From contig NZ_FOFM01000001.1 of the NCBI RefSeq assembly GCF_900110875.1, forward strand, positions 186,001 through 250,000: DNA of 64,000 bases. Reading direction: 5' to 3'. Each line of letters opens with the position of its first letter. Position 1 is the stretch's first letter. The stretch is from Pseudovibrio axinellae. Lineage in GTDB: Bacteria > Pseudomonadota > Alphaproteobacteria > Rhizobiales > Stappiaceae. This document shows positions 27,410 to 36,468 of this stretch, piece by piece. The translations under genes and the position numbers were made by a program. Under the pieces are notes generated by a model. That model did not search any database, was not told the DNA's origin, and worked only from the letters and a program-made list of their open reading frames with translations.

Positions 27410-28147
27410 TTAAATCATCGCCATGCCGCCATTTACATGCAAGGTCTGGCCGGTAACGTAGCCGGCCTCATCACTTGCAAGATAAACAGCTGCACTTGCG
27501 ATTTCGTCTGCAGTACCCAAACGACCAGCAGGCACATTGCCCAGGATCGAATCGCGCTGCTTCTCATTCAGCTCATCGGTCATTGCTGTTGCAATGAACC
27601 CAGGAGCAATTGTGTTAACTGTGATCTTACGTGAGGCAACTTCCTGCGCCAAAGACTTGGACATGCCAATCATGCCAGCTTTTGCTGCCGAATAGTTTAC
27701 CTGGCCCGCATTGCCCGTCACACCTACAATGGAGGTAATACCGATGATACGACCATGACGGCGCTTCATCATACCTTTGATTGCTGCGCGGCAGATGCGG
27801 AATGTTGCAGACAGGTTCACTTCAAGAACCTGATCCCACTCTTCATCCTTCATGCGCATGAAGATGTTATCACGCGTAATGCCAGCGTTGTTGACCAGGA
27901 TATCCAAGCCGCCCATGAACTCTTCCGCTGCCGGAATCAGCTCATCAACGCTGTCACGGTCAGACAGGTTTGCTGCCTTGATGTGAACGCGGTCGCCCAA
28001 GTCAGCTGCCAATGCTTCCAGCTTCGCTTCGCGTGTACCAGAAAGCGTAACAGTTGCGCCCTGCGTATGAAGAGAACGAGCGATCGCTTCGCCGATACCA
28101 CCAGTGGCACCAGTTACAAGCGCGCTTTTTCCTTCCAAATTAAACAT
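27410..28147 (-). CDS. fabG: 3-oxoacyl-ACP reductase
   Basis: A 245-residue SDR enzyme that reduces beta-ketoacyl-ACP with NADPH, the first reduction of fatty-acid elongation. It has the nucleotide-binding TGATGGIGEA (12-21), NNAG (86-89) and the catalytic residues S139, Y152 and K156 (NYSAAKAG), all in canonical positions. The C-terminus YVTGQTLHVNGGMAMI is diagnostic for FabG. It lies between fabD and acpP. The 275-base gap to acpP contains nothing I recognise. Confidence 0.96.
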   Translation of the reverse strand: MFNLEGKSALVTGATGGIGEAIARSLHTQGATVTLSGTREAKLEALAADLGDRVHIKAANLSDRDSVDELIPAAEEFMGGLDILVNNAGITRDNIFMRMKDEEWDQVLEVNLSATFRICRAAIKGMMKRRHGRIIGITSIVGVTGNAGQVNYSAAKAGMIGMSKSLAQEVASRKITVNTIAPGFIATAMTDELNEKQRDSILGNVPAGRLGTADEIASAAVYLASDEAGYVTGQTLHVNGGMAMI

Positions 28148-28259
28148 GCCGTTTGTCTCCTCGGCTAAAGAATATTTGAGAGAGCTCTTTGAGAGAAAAG
28201 GACCATTCCGCCAAAAGGCGCAACCGTTTATACCCTAAAGAGCTTTCAAAAACTGTGTA

Positions 28260-29213
28260 TTAGCTCTGTGCGCTCTCAAGACGCGCAACGAGTGCATCAA
28301 TATCTTCCGCGGTATTGACTGCAACACCCTCCAGAGACTTCACAATACGGCGAACCATACCGGTCAGAACTTTGCCAGTACCAACCTCAACAAGCGTGGT
28401 TACACCATTGTCCGCCATCCAGCTGACAGATTCGCGCCAGCGCACTGTACCAGTGACCTGCTCTACGAGGCGAGTGCGAATCTCTTCAGGATCTGTAATG
28501 GGAGCTGCCACTACGTTCGCCACGAGCGGAACGACCGGCGCTTTGATTTCAACTTCCGCCAAGGCTGCTGCCATCGCATCAGCGGCAGGCTGCATCAACG
28601 CGCAATGGAACGGTGCAGATACTGGAAGCAGAACGGCGCGGCGGGCACCTTTGCCCTTTGCGATCTCGCAAGCACGTTCAACGGCGGCTTTATGGCCAGA
28701 TACAACAACCTGCCCCGTTGCGTTGTCATTTGCAGCCTGACACACATCGCCTTGAGCTGCTTCCTGAGCAACTTCCATTGCCTGATCAAAGTCCAGTCCA
28801 AGAAGAGCTGCCATTGCGCCCTCTCCAACAGGAACGGCCTTTTGCATGGCCTCACCACGGATACGCAAAAGACGTGCAGCTTGTGCAACGCTCAGAGAAC
28901 CAGCTGCTGCCAGTGCGGAGTATTCCCCTAAAGAGTGCCCGGCCACAAAGCTGGCGGCTTTTGAAAGATCCACACCTTTTGCCTCAAGCACACGCATTGT
29001 GGCGAGACTGACAGCCATCAAAGCTGGCTGTGTGTTTGCAGTGAGAGTGAGCTCATCTGCGGGACCTTCCCACATGACCTTGGTCAATGACTGACCGAGA
29101 GCTGCATCAACTTCCTCAAATACAGCGCGCGCTTCCGGGAACGTGTCGGCAAGATCCTTACCCATTCCAACCGTCTGACTACCCTGACCTGGAAATGTAA
29201 ATGCAATAGTCAT
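28260..29213 (-). CDS. fabD: Malonyl-CoA:ACP transacylase
   Basis: A 317-residue enzyme that moves malonyl from CoA to ACP to supply fatty-acid elongation. The active-site serine is S94 in GHSLGEYSA, with the partner histidine H203 in SAPFHCALM and the N-terminal FPGQGSQ motif. It is the first gene of the fab cluster and faces away from rpsF across a 493-base intergenic region. Confidence 0.96.
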   Translation of the reverse strand: MTIAFTFPGQGSQTVGMGKDLADTFPEARAVFEEVDAALGQSLTKVMWEGPADELTLTANTQPALMAVSLATMRVLEAKGVDLSKAASFVAGHSLGEYSALAAAGSLSVAQAARLLRIRGEAMQKAVPVGEGAMAALLGLDFDQAMEVAQEAAQGDVCQAANDNATGQVVVSGHKAAVERACEIAKGKGARRAVLLPVSAPFHCALMQPAADAMAAALAEVEIKAPVVPLVANVVAAPITDPEEIRTRLVEQVTGTVRWRESVSWMADNGVTTLVEVGTGKVLTGMVRRIVKSLEGVAVNTAEDIDALVARLESAQS

Positions 29214-29706
29214 CTATAAATTGCTCCGTCGCCTACGAATTGTGTCAAATGTGGGTGTCCCACTTAATATTCCAAGATGCGGCCGCTATTAATTCAGCAA
29301 ATACGTGCAAATTATGACCACCACCAAAATAGGCAGCACGATAGATTCCCTATTCGTAACTTGCCCATCCAACCAAGAAACCTAGGGTAACCCTTGGTCC
29401 ATCGGTGTTCTTGCGGGGGACATGAGCCGCCTTGAAGGCGCAATGTCAAGACTGCGGCTGGAAAAAAGGCCAATTTAACCGATAGCGCTTGTTTTTTGCA
29501 GGGGATTGGCTATAAAGCCCATCTCGTTTCCGGTGTTAGGCCGGAGGCTTAAAGGAAGGCAACTGCTTTGCAGCTGTAGGAATCGAAGGATCTCCGTCTT
29601 CCCGTGTCTCCGCTCTTGTGTAAACATCTTCTAGGCCTTTTCTGAGGGCCATTCGAAGGGGCTTTGCGCCGATACCGGAATTGTTTAACTCAGAAAGGCA
29701 ATCCAC
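29214..29706. other. Divergent regulatory region between fabD and rpsF
   Basis: This 493-base interval has no supported gene; minus-strand ORFs here lack family features. It must hold the fabD promoter (not confidently located) and the rpsF promoter at 29489-29516. It also provides an rpsF leader of about 180 bases containing CCGGTGTTAGGCCGG, a candidate structured element for ribosomal-protein autoregulation. No confident riboswitch could be assigned. Confidence 0.5.
29489..29516 (+). promoter_or_regulatory. Predicted promoter of the rpsF operon
   Basis: TTGTTT (29489-29494) and TATAAA (29511-29516) are separated by 16 bases, followed by a leader of about 180 bases to the rpsF ATG. Prediction by eye. 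Confidence 0.45.
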
Positions 29707-30138
29707 ATGGCGCTCTATGAGCACGTGTTCCTGGCTCGTCAGGACATTTCTACTCAGCAGGTTGAAGCCCTCGTTGAACAGTTCAAAACTGTTCTCGAAG
29801 AAAACGGCGGCAAAGTCGGCAAAATCGAAACTTGGGGTCTGCGCACCCTGACTTACCGTATCAACAAGAACCGTAAGGCTCACTACACTTTGATGAATGT
29901 AGATGCTCCTCATGCGGCTGTTGCTGAAATGGAACGTCTTCAGGGCCTGAACGAAGACATTCTTCGTTTCATGACCATTCGTGTAGAAGAGCTGGACGAA
30001 GAACAGTCCGCTATGATGCAGAAGCGTGATCGTGATGACCGTCGTCGCGGTGATCGTAATGATCGTGGTCCTCGTCCGGACCGTGGTGATCGTGGCCCAC
30101 GCCCAGATCGTCGCCCTGAAGCACCTGCAGCGGAGTAA
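29707..30138 (+). CDS. rpsF: 30S ribosomal protein S6
   Basis: A 143-residue S6, which with S18 forms a heterodimer binding the central domain of 16S rRNA. The ribosomal core occupies residues 1-95 ([34 protein letters not shown]). A tail of about 35 residues follows that is rich in Arg and Asp, with an imperfect repeat ([10 protein letters not shown] twice). Such tails are known in alphaproteobacterial S6. An AGAAAGG lies before the start. First gene of rpsF-rpsR-rplI. Confidence 0.96.
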   Translation: MALYEHVFLARQDISTQQVEALVEQFKTVLEENGGKVGKIETWGLRTLTYRINKNRKAHYTLMNVDAPHAAVAEMERLQGLNEDILRFMTIRVEELDEEQSAMMQKRDRDDRRRGDRNDRGPRPDRGDRGPRPDRRPEAPAAE

Positions 30139-30144
30139 TTGAAA

Positions 30145-30390
30145 ATGGCTGAATCTTCTTCCGCAGGACGTCGTCCTTTCTTCCGTCGTCGTAAGACCTG
30201 CCCATTCTCCGGTGCGAACGCTCCGAAGATTGACTACAAGGACATCCGTCTTCTGCAGCGCTACATCTCTGAGCGCGGCAAGATCGTTCCTTCCCGTATT
30301 ACCGCAGTATCAGCGAAGAAACAGCGTGAACTGGCTCGTGCCATCAAACGCGCTCGTTTCCTCGGCCTTCTGCCGTTCGTAATCAAGTAA
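30145..30390 (+). CDS. rpsR: 30S ribosomal protein S18
   Basis: An 81-residue basic protein with the family blocks [29 protein letters not shown] and [29 protein letters not shown]. It pairs with S6 on the 30S platform. An in-frame TTG at 30139 is open, but the ATG at 30145 is the family start. It lies 6 bases after rpsF, and a terminator-like hairpin follows before rplI. Confidence 0.97.
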   Translation: MAESSSAGRRPFFRRRKTCPFSGANAPKIDYKDIRLLQRYISERGKIVPSRITAVSAKKQRELARAIKRARFLGLLPFVIK

Positions 30391-30402
30391 GACTTGGTTA
30401 TC

Positions 30403-30436
30403 AGGTCAGGAAACTTTGTTTCCTGACCTTTTTATT
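30403..30436 (+). terminator. Intra-operon terminator between rpsR and rplI
   Basis: A perfect 12-bp stem AGGTCAGGAAAC/GTTTCCTGACCT with a 3-base loop and a T run, 12 bases after the rpsR stop. It should lower rplI transcription relative to rpsF-rpsR unless rplI has its own promoter in the 100 bases that follow. Confidence 0.82.
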
Positions 30437-30539
30437 GGTTCTGGCTTCCAGAGCCACGGTTGAGAGATTGATCGGTCCGTCCGGCACCTCTCTCTAACTG
30501 CGGATTGTAAATGCCGCAGGACAGCATAGGAGAAATTCC

Positions 30540-31169
30540 ATGAAAGTTATCCTTCTTGAGCGCGTTGCCAAGCTTGGCCAGATGGGCGACACCGTAACTG
30601 TTCGTGACGGTTACGCACGTAACTTCCTTCTGCCACAGAGCAAAGCTCTTCGTGCGAACAAGGCAAACCTTGAGCGTTTCGAAAACGAGCGTTCACAGCT
30701 TGAAGCACGTAACCTTGAGCGTAAATCCGAAGCTGCTGCAGTTGGCGAAAAGCTTGCTGGCAACACCTTCGTGGTTATCCGCGCTGCTGGCGAAACTGGC
30801 CAGCTTTACGGTTCTGTTGCAACACGCGACATTGCAGAAATCCTGACAGCTGGCGGCTTCTCAGCTGTACGCTCCCAGGTTTCCCTGCGCGCGCCAATTA
30901 AAACTATCGGTCTGCACGAAGTTGTCATCACGCTGCACCCAGAAGTGGAAGTTGTTATTTCCATCAATGTTGCACGTTCTACTGATGAAGCTGACCGCCA
31001 GGCTGCCGGTGAAGATCTTACAGGTCGCGAAACCGACAACTTTGAATTCGACGAAGATCTCGACGAAGACGAAGAATTGGAAGACGGCGAAGATGCTGGT
31101 TCTGAAGAAGGCGATTCTGAAGAAGCTGGCGAAAGCGACGAGAGCGAAAAAGCAGAAACCGAAGAATAA
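30540..31169 (+). CDS. rplI: 50S ribosomal protein L9 with acidic C-terminal tail
   Basis: A 209-residue L9, which spans two ribosomal neighbours and helps frame maintenance. The N-terminal rRNA-binding domain is standard ([30 protein letters not shown]), followed by the connecting helix and C-terminal domain to about residue 150. The last 60 residues are strongly acidic (runs such as [15 protein letters not shown]), against about 149 residues in E. coli. Similar tails occur in alphaproteobacterial L9. The contrast with the basic S6 tail encoded just upstream is noted as a finding. Confidence 0.95.
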   Translation: MKVILLERVAKLGQMGDTVTVRDGYARNFLLPQSKALRANKANLERFENERSQLEARNLERKSEAAAVGEKLAGNTFVVIRAAGETGQLYGSVATRDIAEILTAGGFSAVRSQVSLRAPIKTIGLHEVVITLHPEVEVVISINVARSTDEADRQAAGEDLTGRETDNFEFDEDLDEDEELEDGEDAGSEEGDSEEAGESDESEKAETEE

Positions 31170-31188
31170 TATTTCTTCAGTTCTCTTT

Positions 31189-31221
31189 AAAAAGGCAGAG
31201 TCTCCGACTCTGCCTTTTTTT
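31189..31221 (+). terminator. Intrinsic terminator of rplI
   Basis: A 14-bp stem AAAAAGGCAGAGTC/GACTCTGCCTTTTT with a 3-base loop and T run, 20 bases past the rplI stop. Confidence 0.9.
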
Positions 31222-31504
31222 ATGTCTCTAACCTGACAGAATCGGCAGAAGCTCCTCTGATTCTATTCCCGAGAAAACACTCTGTTAATAAATGCAGTTT
31301 AGGCAAAAAGCCGTGAATATTGCTGATTTTAAAGAATATTTCTCATCAGTTCTCCCGCTTGGAGGGTGATCACTGTCAATTGGCAACCTGCAATTTTCCC
31401 CGTTGATTTAAATTTGTTAAAGAACTGGGTTTAAGGTGCCCTTCTCCCCTTTTACTTCCAGCATTAAAGCTGTAACCAAGTTGCCAAGCGGCACGAGGGG
31501 CGGA

Positions 31505-32992
31505 ATGAAGGGCACAGTCCAAAAATTAGAGAAGGCGAGTGAGACCATGCGTGTGGTCCCACATAATGCCGAGGCAGAGCGCCAGCTTCTTGGTGCCATT
31601 ATGGTGAACAACGAGACCTATTATCGTGTCTCGGAGTTTTTAGAAGCGCGCCATTTTTTCTTAGCTCCCCACAAGGATATTTACGACAAATGCGGAGCGC
31701 TTATTAAGGCTGGCAAGGTAGCCACGCCTATTACGCTCAAAACGTTTTTTCCAGCTGATGAGAAGATCGCAGACCTGTCTGCAACACAGTATCTTCTGCG
31801 TCTGGTTGGCGATGCCACCTCTGTTATTAACGTAGAGGACTATGGCAAGACGATTTACGATCTGGCTACTCGGCGAAACCTGATCACCATTGGCGAAGAT
31901 ATGGTGAACATCGCTTATGATGCACCGATTGACATGCCACCTTCCTCTCAAATTGATGACGCAGAGCGCCGTCTGTTTGAGTTGGCAGAAACAGGCAAGT
32001 CTGATGGTGGCTTTCAGGACTTCGGCAGTGCGCTTACACAAACCATTGAGATGGCAGCTGCCGCCTATCAGCGCGAGGGTGCGCTTTCCGGTATCTCTAC
32101 CGGGTTGCGTGACCTAGATAAGCTTATGGGTGGCTTGCAGTCTTCAGATTTGGTTGTGTTGGCAGGTCGTCCTGCGATGGGTAAAACCTCGCTTGCAACA
32201 AATATTGCTTATAACATTGCTCAGAACTTCCAAACCGAAGAAATGCCAGATGGCGCCGTGCAAACCGTAAATGGCGGCGTTGTAGGTTTCTTCTCATTGG
32301 AAATGAGCGCCGAACAGTTGGCAACTCGTATCATCTCCGAACAAACAGAGATTTCGTCCTCCAAGATTCGCCGCGGCGATATTAACGAGGCGGACTTTGA
32401 AAAGCTTGTTGCGGCAACACAGCACATGCAGCATGTCCCGCTTCACGTTGACCAGACTGGTGGTATCTCCATTGCCTCTCTTGTCTCCAAGGCACGACGC
32501 CTGAAGCGACAAAAAGGCCTGGACATGCTCGTGGTGGACTATATCCAGCTTCTGACCGGCTCCTCCAAAAACCAGGGCAACCGCGTTCAGGAAATCACGG
32601 AAATCACCACAGGTCTTAAAGCGCTGGCAAAGGAACTCAACGTTCCGATTATCGCGCTTTCCCAGCTCTCTCGTCAGGTTGAAAACCGCGACGACAAACG
32701 CCCACAAATGTCTGACCTTCGTGAATCTGGTTCAATCGAACAGGATGCGGATGTGATTATGTTTGTGTACCGTGAAGAGTACTACATGGGTAAAAAAGAA
32801 CCGCCTGAAGGCACTCCTGAGTACGAGGAGTGGAAAATCCAGATGGAGCAACTGCGCGGAAAGGCCGAAGTGATTATTGCCAAGCAACGTCACGGTCCAA
32901 CCGGTATTGTTGATCTACAGTTCCAAGGTGAGTTCACACGCTTTTCTGACCTTGCCGAGGATGCTCATATTCCTGACAGAATGATGGAATAG
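31505..32992 (+). CDS. dnaB: Replicative DNA helicase DnaB
   Basis: A 495-residue hexameric helicase that unwinds DNA at the replication fork. The N-terminal domain begins with PHNAEAERQLLGAIMVNNETY, the linker is at about 165-195, and the RecA-type domain has Walker A GRPAMGKTS (221-229), Walker B LDMLVVDYIQLL and the conserved SQLSRQVENRDDKRPQMSDLRESG. The frame is open back to a GTG at 31436 and contains a further ATG at 31547. I chose the ATG at 31505, with a G-rich ribosome-binding site just upstream, because it gives the usual length. No intein is present at the P-loop site. Confidence 0.95.
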   Translation: MKGTVQKLEKASETMRVVPHNAEAERQLLGAIMVNNETYYRVSEFLEARHFFLAPHKDIYDKCGALIKAGKVATPITLKTFFPADEKIADLSATQYLLRLVGDATSVINVEDYGKTIYDLATRRNLITIGEDMVNIAYDAPIDMPPSSQIDDAERRLFELAETGKSDGGFQDFGSALTQTIEMAAAAYQREGALSGISTGLRDLDKLMGGLQSSDLVVLAGRPAMGKTSLATNIAYNIAQNFQTEEMPDGAVQTVNGGVVGFFSLEMSAEQLATRIISEQTEISSSKIRRGDINEADFEKLVAATQHMQHVPLHVDQTGGISIASLVSKARRLKRQKGLDMLVVDYIQLLTGSSKNQGNRVQEITEITTGLKALAKELNVPIIALSQLSRQVENRDDKRPQMSDLRESGSIEQDADVIMFVYREEYYMGKKEPPEGTPEYEEWKIQMEQLRGKAEVIIAKQRHGPTGIVDLQFQGEFTRFSDLAEDAHIPDRMME

Positions 32993-33124
32993 AGCAGGTT
33001 CAATACTGAATTAGCTATCGACCCGGGGTACTCGCATCAGTTGTGAAGTGCTCCGGGTCTTGCTTTTTAATTGCTGCGATTTTCTGTAGGCTACTGCGCA
33101 TCGAAAGAATCTAAAGGCAAGCGC

Positions 33125-34276
33125 GTGACACATACCGCTACTCCATCTCCCAATCGCTTTTCCGTGACAGCTGGCGGGGCAGCTGAGCTGACCATCGACC
33201 TGGCCGCTTTGCAGTCCAACTGGAGCTATATTAAAGGCAAGCTTGAAGGTGGCTGTGAATGCGCAGCGGTTGTTAAAGCCAACGCTTACGGACTTGGGGC
33301 GGCTGAGGTTGGACGAGCTCTTTATGAGGCTGGTGCCCGCGTGTTTTTCGTTGCTCTGCCCGAAGAAGGCATTGAGCTACGGGCCGAACTGCCGCAAGTT
33401 GAGATTTATGTGCTCAACGGCCTATTTCATGGCCGCGAGAAACTTTACCACGACTTTGATCTTAAGCCAGTGCTTGGGAGCTTAGATGAGGCTGCTGAGT
33501 GGTCTTCATTTGCACAAAGCTTGCACAAAGAGCTTCCGGCTGCACTTCAGTTTGATACAGGCATGCACCGCCTTGGCATGAGTGCGGATGATGCCAGCAC
33601 ACTTCATGGTTCTGCGCACTTGCTCAAGGGTATCAAAGTCGACCTTGTGATGAGCCATCTGGCATGCGCTGATACCCCGCAAGTCTCACTCAATGAAGAA
33701 CAGCTATCTTCCTTTATGGAGGTTTGCGCTAAGTTTCCTGGCATACGCAAGTCGCTGAGCAACTCTGCTGGCATCTTTCTTGGCAGTGAGTACCACTTTG
33801 ACATGGTTCGCCCAGGTATTGCCCTTTATGGTGGCAACCCGGTTCCTGGCGAGCATAATCCGATGCGCCCGGTTGTTTATGTGCAGGCGGAAATTATTGG
33901 ATTACGCCACGTTCCCAAAGGCAAATCTGTTGGTTATGGGGCGTCGCGTGTTGCACAACGTAACAGCCGGATTGCAACGATAAATGCCGGATATGCAGAT
34001 GGGCTGCATCGACGGGTTGGAAGCTCTGATATAGCGCCCGATGGCGCTCGTGTTTTCATTGGCGGGCACTTTGCTCCATTGTTTGGCCGCGTCTCAATGG
34101 ACATGATTGCAGTTGATGTGACGGACATTCCCAAGGAACATCTGTCACGTGGAGCACCGGTTGAAATCATGGGTGCGCATGTAAGCGTGGATGACTTGGC
34201 AAACTTTGCTCAAACCATCCCATATGAATTGCTGTGTAGCCTTGGAGCGCGCTATACACGCCGCTATAAACGCTAG
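33125..34276 (+). CDS. alr: Alanine racemase
   Basis: A 383-residue PLP enzyme that interconverts L- and D-alanine for peptidoglycan. The PLP lysine is K51 in VVKANAYGLG, the second catalytic base is the tyrosine of SVGYGASR, and the C-terminal domain holds GRVSMDM. The start is uncertain. A TTG at 33071 would add 18 residues; the GTG at 33125 with AAAGG upstream precedes the first typical beta strand, so I use it. Lies between dnaB and radA in the usual order. Confidence 0.92.
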   Translation: MTHTATPSPNRFSVTAGGAAELTIDLAALQSNWSYIKGKLEGGCECAAVVKANAYGLGAAEVGRALYEAGARVFFVALPEEGIELRAELPQVEIYVLNGLFHGREKLYHDFDLKPVLGSLDEAAEWSSFAQSLHKELPAALQFDTGMHRLGMSADDASTLHGSAHLLKGIKVDLVMSHLACADTPQVSLNEEQLSSFMEVCAKFPGIRKSLSNSAGIFLGSEYHFDMVRPGIALYGGNPVPGEHNPMRPVVYVQAEIIGLRHVPKGKSVGYGASRVAQRNSRIATINAGYADGLHRRVGSSDIAPDGARVFIGGHFAPLFGRVSMDMIAVDVTDIPKEHLSRGAPVEIMGAHVSVDDLANFAQTIPYELLCSLGARYTRRYKR

Positions 34277-34309
34277 GCGACGAAACACCGGCAAGGTCCT
34301 GAATTTAAA

Positions 34310-35713
34310 ATGGCGAAACGTTCCCTTTCATTTGTCTGTCAGTCCTGTGGGGCAACCACACTCAAGTGGGCAGGCCGCTGCGAATCCTGCGGCGAATGGA
34401 ACACTATTCAGGAAGAACAACAGGCCAGTGGCATTGGCGCAGGCCCAAAGACGGCCTCGCGTAGCAAAGGGCGCGTTGTTCCGCTTGTTGGGCTTTCAGG
34501 CGAAACCAAAGAAGCCCCGCGCATTATTACCGGAGTTGCAGAGCTTGATCGTGTAACCGGCGGCGGGTTTGTAAAAGGTTCTGCCCTGTTGGTTGGGGGT
34601 GATCCTGGTATCGGCAAATCGACGTTGCTGACACAGGCCAGCGCGCACCTTGCCTTGCAGGGCCACAACATTGTTTACATCTCTGGTGAAGAAGCGGTGG
34701 ACCAGGTTCGCCTGCGTGCCGAGCGCCTTGGACTGCGCGATGCGCCTGTTCAATTGGCAGCTGAAACAAGTGTTGAAGATATTCTTGCTACACTGGAAGC
34801 GAAAAAGGGGGCAGAGCGCCCTCACCTGGTTATTTTAGACAGTATCCAGACACTGTGGACGGAGATGGCTGATTCTCCTCCCGGGACGGTGACGCAGGTT
34901 CGCGCCTCGGCGCAGGCATTGGTTCGTTTTGCCAAGAAGACCGGGACGACCGTGGTGCTTGTTGGCCATGTGACCAAGGATGGACAGATTGCAGGCCCGC
35001 GTGTTGTAGAACACATGGTCGATGCGGTGCTCTATTTTGAAGGTGATGGAGCGCACCAATACCGTATTTTGCGCGCTGTGAAGAACCGCTTTGGCCCAAC
35101 CGATGAGATCGGCGTCTTTGAGATGACGGACATGGGGTTGCGCGAAGTAAAAAACCCAAGCGCGCTGTTTTTGAGTGAACGCAGCGCAACCGCTCCAGGT
35201 TCAGCCGTGTTTGCTGGTATAGAAGGCACACGGCCATTGCTGGTGGAGATGCAAGCACTTGTTGCCCCTTCTCCGCTGGGAACGCCCCGCCGGGCGGTGA
35301 TTGGATGGGACAGCGCACGCCTCTCCATGATTTTGGCCGTGCTTGAAGCGCGCTGTGGTGTTAAGTTTGCTCAACATGACGTTTATCTGAACGTCGCCGG
35401 TGGTCTTAGAATTAATGAGCCGGGAGCTGATTTAGCCGTAGCGGCAGCTTTAATCTCGTCGCTAAGTGGGGTTGCTCTTCCGCTCGAATGCGTCTATTTC
35501 GGCGAAATCAGTCTGTCTGGTGCGGTTCGTCCAGTAGCGCAGGCAGCTTCCCGGTTGAAGGAAGCGCAAAAGCTCGGTTTTGGTCAGGCAGTTATCCCTG
35601 ACGGGAATATGAAGGAAGGCTCCAAAGCGCTCGGCCACGTAAAAGGGCTTGAGGAACTTGGAGATCTGGTAGCAAACATTGCTGTCAGTGCACAGAAAAC
35701 GGAAAACGCTTAA
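34310..35713 (+). CDS. radA: DNA repair protein RadA
   Basis: A 467-residue branch-migration helicase acting in recombination. An N-terminal C4 zinc finger (C10, C13, C24, C27) is followed by a RecA-like ATPase with Walker A GGDPGIGKST (96-105), the RadA-specific KNRFG motif (in RAVKNRFGPTDEIGVFEM) and a C-terminal Lon-protease-like domain ending the protein. Length and order are normal. It lies between alr and cvpA. Confidence 0.95.
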   Translation: MAKRSLSFVCQSCGATTLKWAGRCESCGEWNTIQEEQQASGIGAGPKTASRSKGRVVPLVGLSGETKEAPRIITGVAELDRVTGGGFVKGSALLVGGDPGIGKSTLLTQASAHLALQGHNIVYISGEEAVDQVRLRAERLGLRDAPVQLAAETSVEDILATLEAKKGAERPHLVILDSIQTLWTEMADSPPGTVTQVRASAQALVRFAKKTGTTVVLVGHVTKDGQIAGPRVVEHMVDAVLYFEGDGAHQYRILRAVKNRFGPTDEIGVFEMTDMGLREVKNPSALFLSERSATAPGSAVFAGIEGTRPLLVEMQALVAPSPLGTPRRAVIGWDSARLSMILAVLEARCGVKFAQHDVYLNVAGGLRINEPGADLAVAAALISSLSGVALPLECVYFGEISLSGAVRPVAQAASRLKEAQKLGFGQAVIPDGNMKEGSKALGHVKGLEELGDLVANIAVSAQKTENA

Positions 35714-35794
35714 GGGTTCACCTAGGCTGATTTTAACAGGTAGGCATTTTTTGTTGGTTTGCCTGCCAGTCAAACAAGGGACTTGTGTCGACAG

Positions 35795-36421
35795 ATGCCG
35801 ATCACACTCTTAGACGGAATTCTACTGGTTATTATGCTGATCTCAGGCGTACTCGCGATGGTTCGCGGGTTCGTACGTGAAGTGCTTTCAATTGCATCAT
35901 GGGTCGCAGCAGCAGTCGCGGCCTATTTACTTTACGGAAGCCTGAAACCATATGTTTTGCAGCATGTCGCCAATGAGACACTGGCAACTGCCATCGCAGC
36001 TGGTGCTGTATTCCTCGTAACATTGATTGTGGTGAGCTATATCACCATGCGAATTTCAGACTTCGTGCTGGATAGCCGGATTGGCGCACTCGACAGAACA
36101 CTTGGTTTTGTGTTTGGCGCTGCCCGTGGCTTCCTGCTTGTTGTCGTTGCTCTGCTCTTCTTTAACTGGTTTGTGCCAGAACCAAGACAGCCAAACTGGA
36201 TTATGGAGGCGAAATCACGCCACCTGCTCGTGACCAGTGGCCAAAGTCTGGTTGAAGCCCTGCCGGATGATCCTGAGCGTGCCATCATGGACCAAATCCG
36301 CAAACAGGGCGGATCTACCGGCTCTGCAAACGACACGTCAAGTGATGAAGAAACCCGCTATTCGCCAAGTGAGCGGCGCGGACTAGACCAACTGACAGCC
36401 TCTGGTGACGGCCGGAACTAA
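35795..36421 (+). CDS. cvpA: CvpA family membrane protein
   Basis: A 208-residue inner-membrane protein with four predicted helices (starting PITLLDGILLVIMLISGVLAM, the CvpA-typical LDxxxxxIxxxSxxxxxxRGFxxE pattern). A polar C-terminal tail of about 60 residues is rich in serine and acidic residues. CvpA is needed for colicin V production and envelope-stress resistance in E. coli and is commonly upstream of purF, as here. The start at 35795 matches the family N-terminus; a TTG at 35759 is also in frame. Confidence 0.88.
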   Translation: MPITLLDGILLVIMLISGVLAMVRGFVREVLSIASWVAAAVAAYLLYGSLKPYVLQHVANETLATAIAAGAVFLVTLIVVSYITMRISDFVLDSRIGALDRTLGFVFGAARGFLLVVVALLFFNWFVPEPRQPNWIMEAKSRHLLVTSGQSLVEALPDDPERAIMDQIRKQGGSTGSANDTSSDEETRYSPSERRGLDQLTASGDGRN

Positions 36422-36468
36422 GCTGGTGTTTTTGAAATTGGCCCAAGTAAGAACCAAGGAGTGATGCC

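Noticed and set aside
29536-29913. 125-residue minus-strand ORF overlapping rpsF
   Set aside because: It is a shadow frame of the rpsF leader and gene; no family features or ribosome-binding site.
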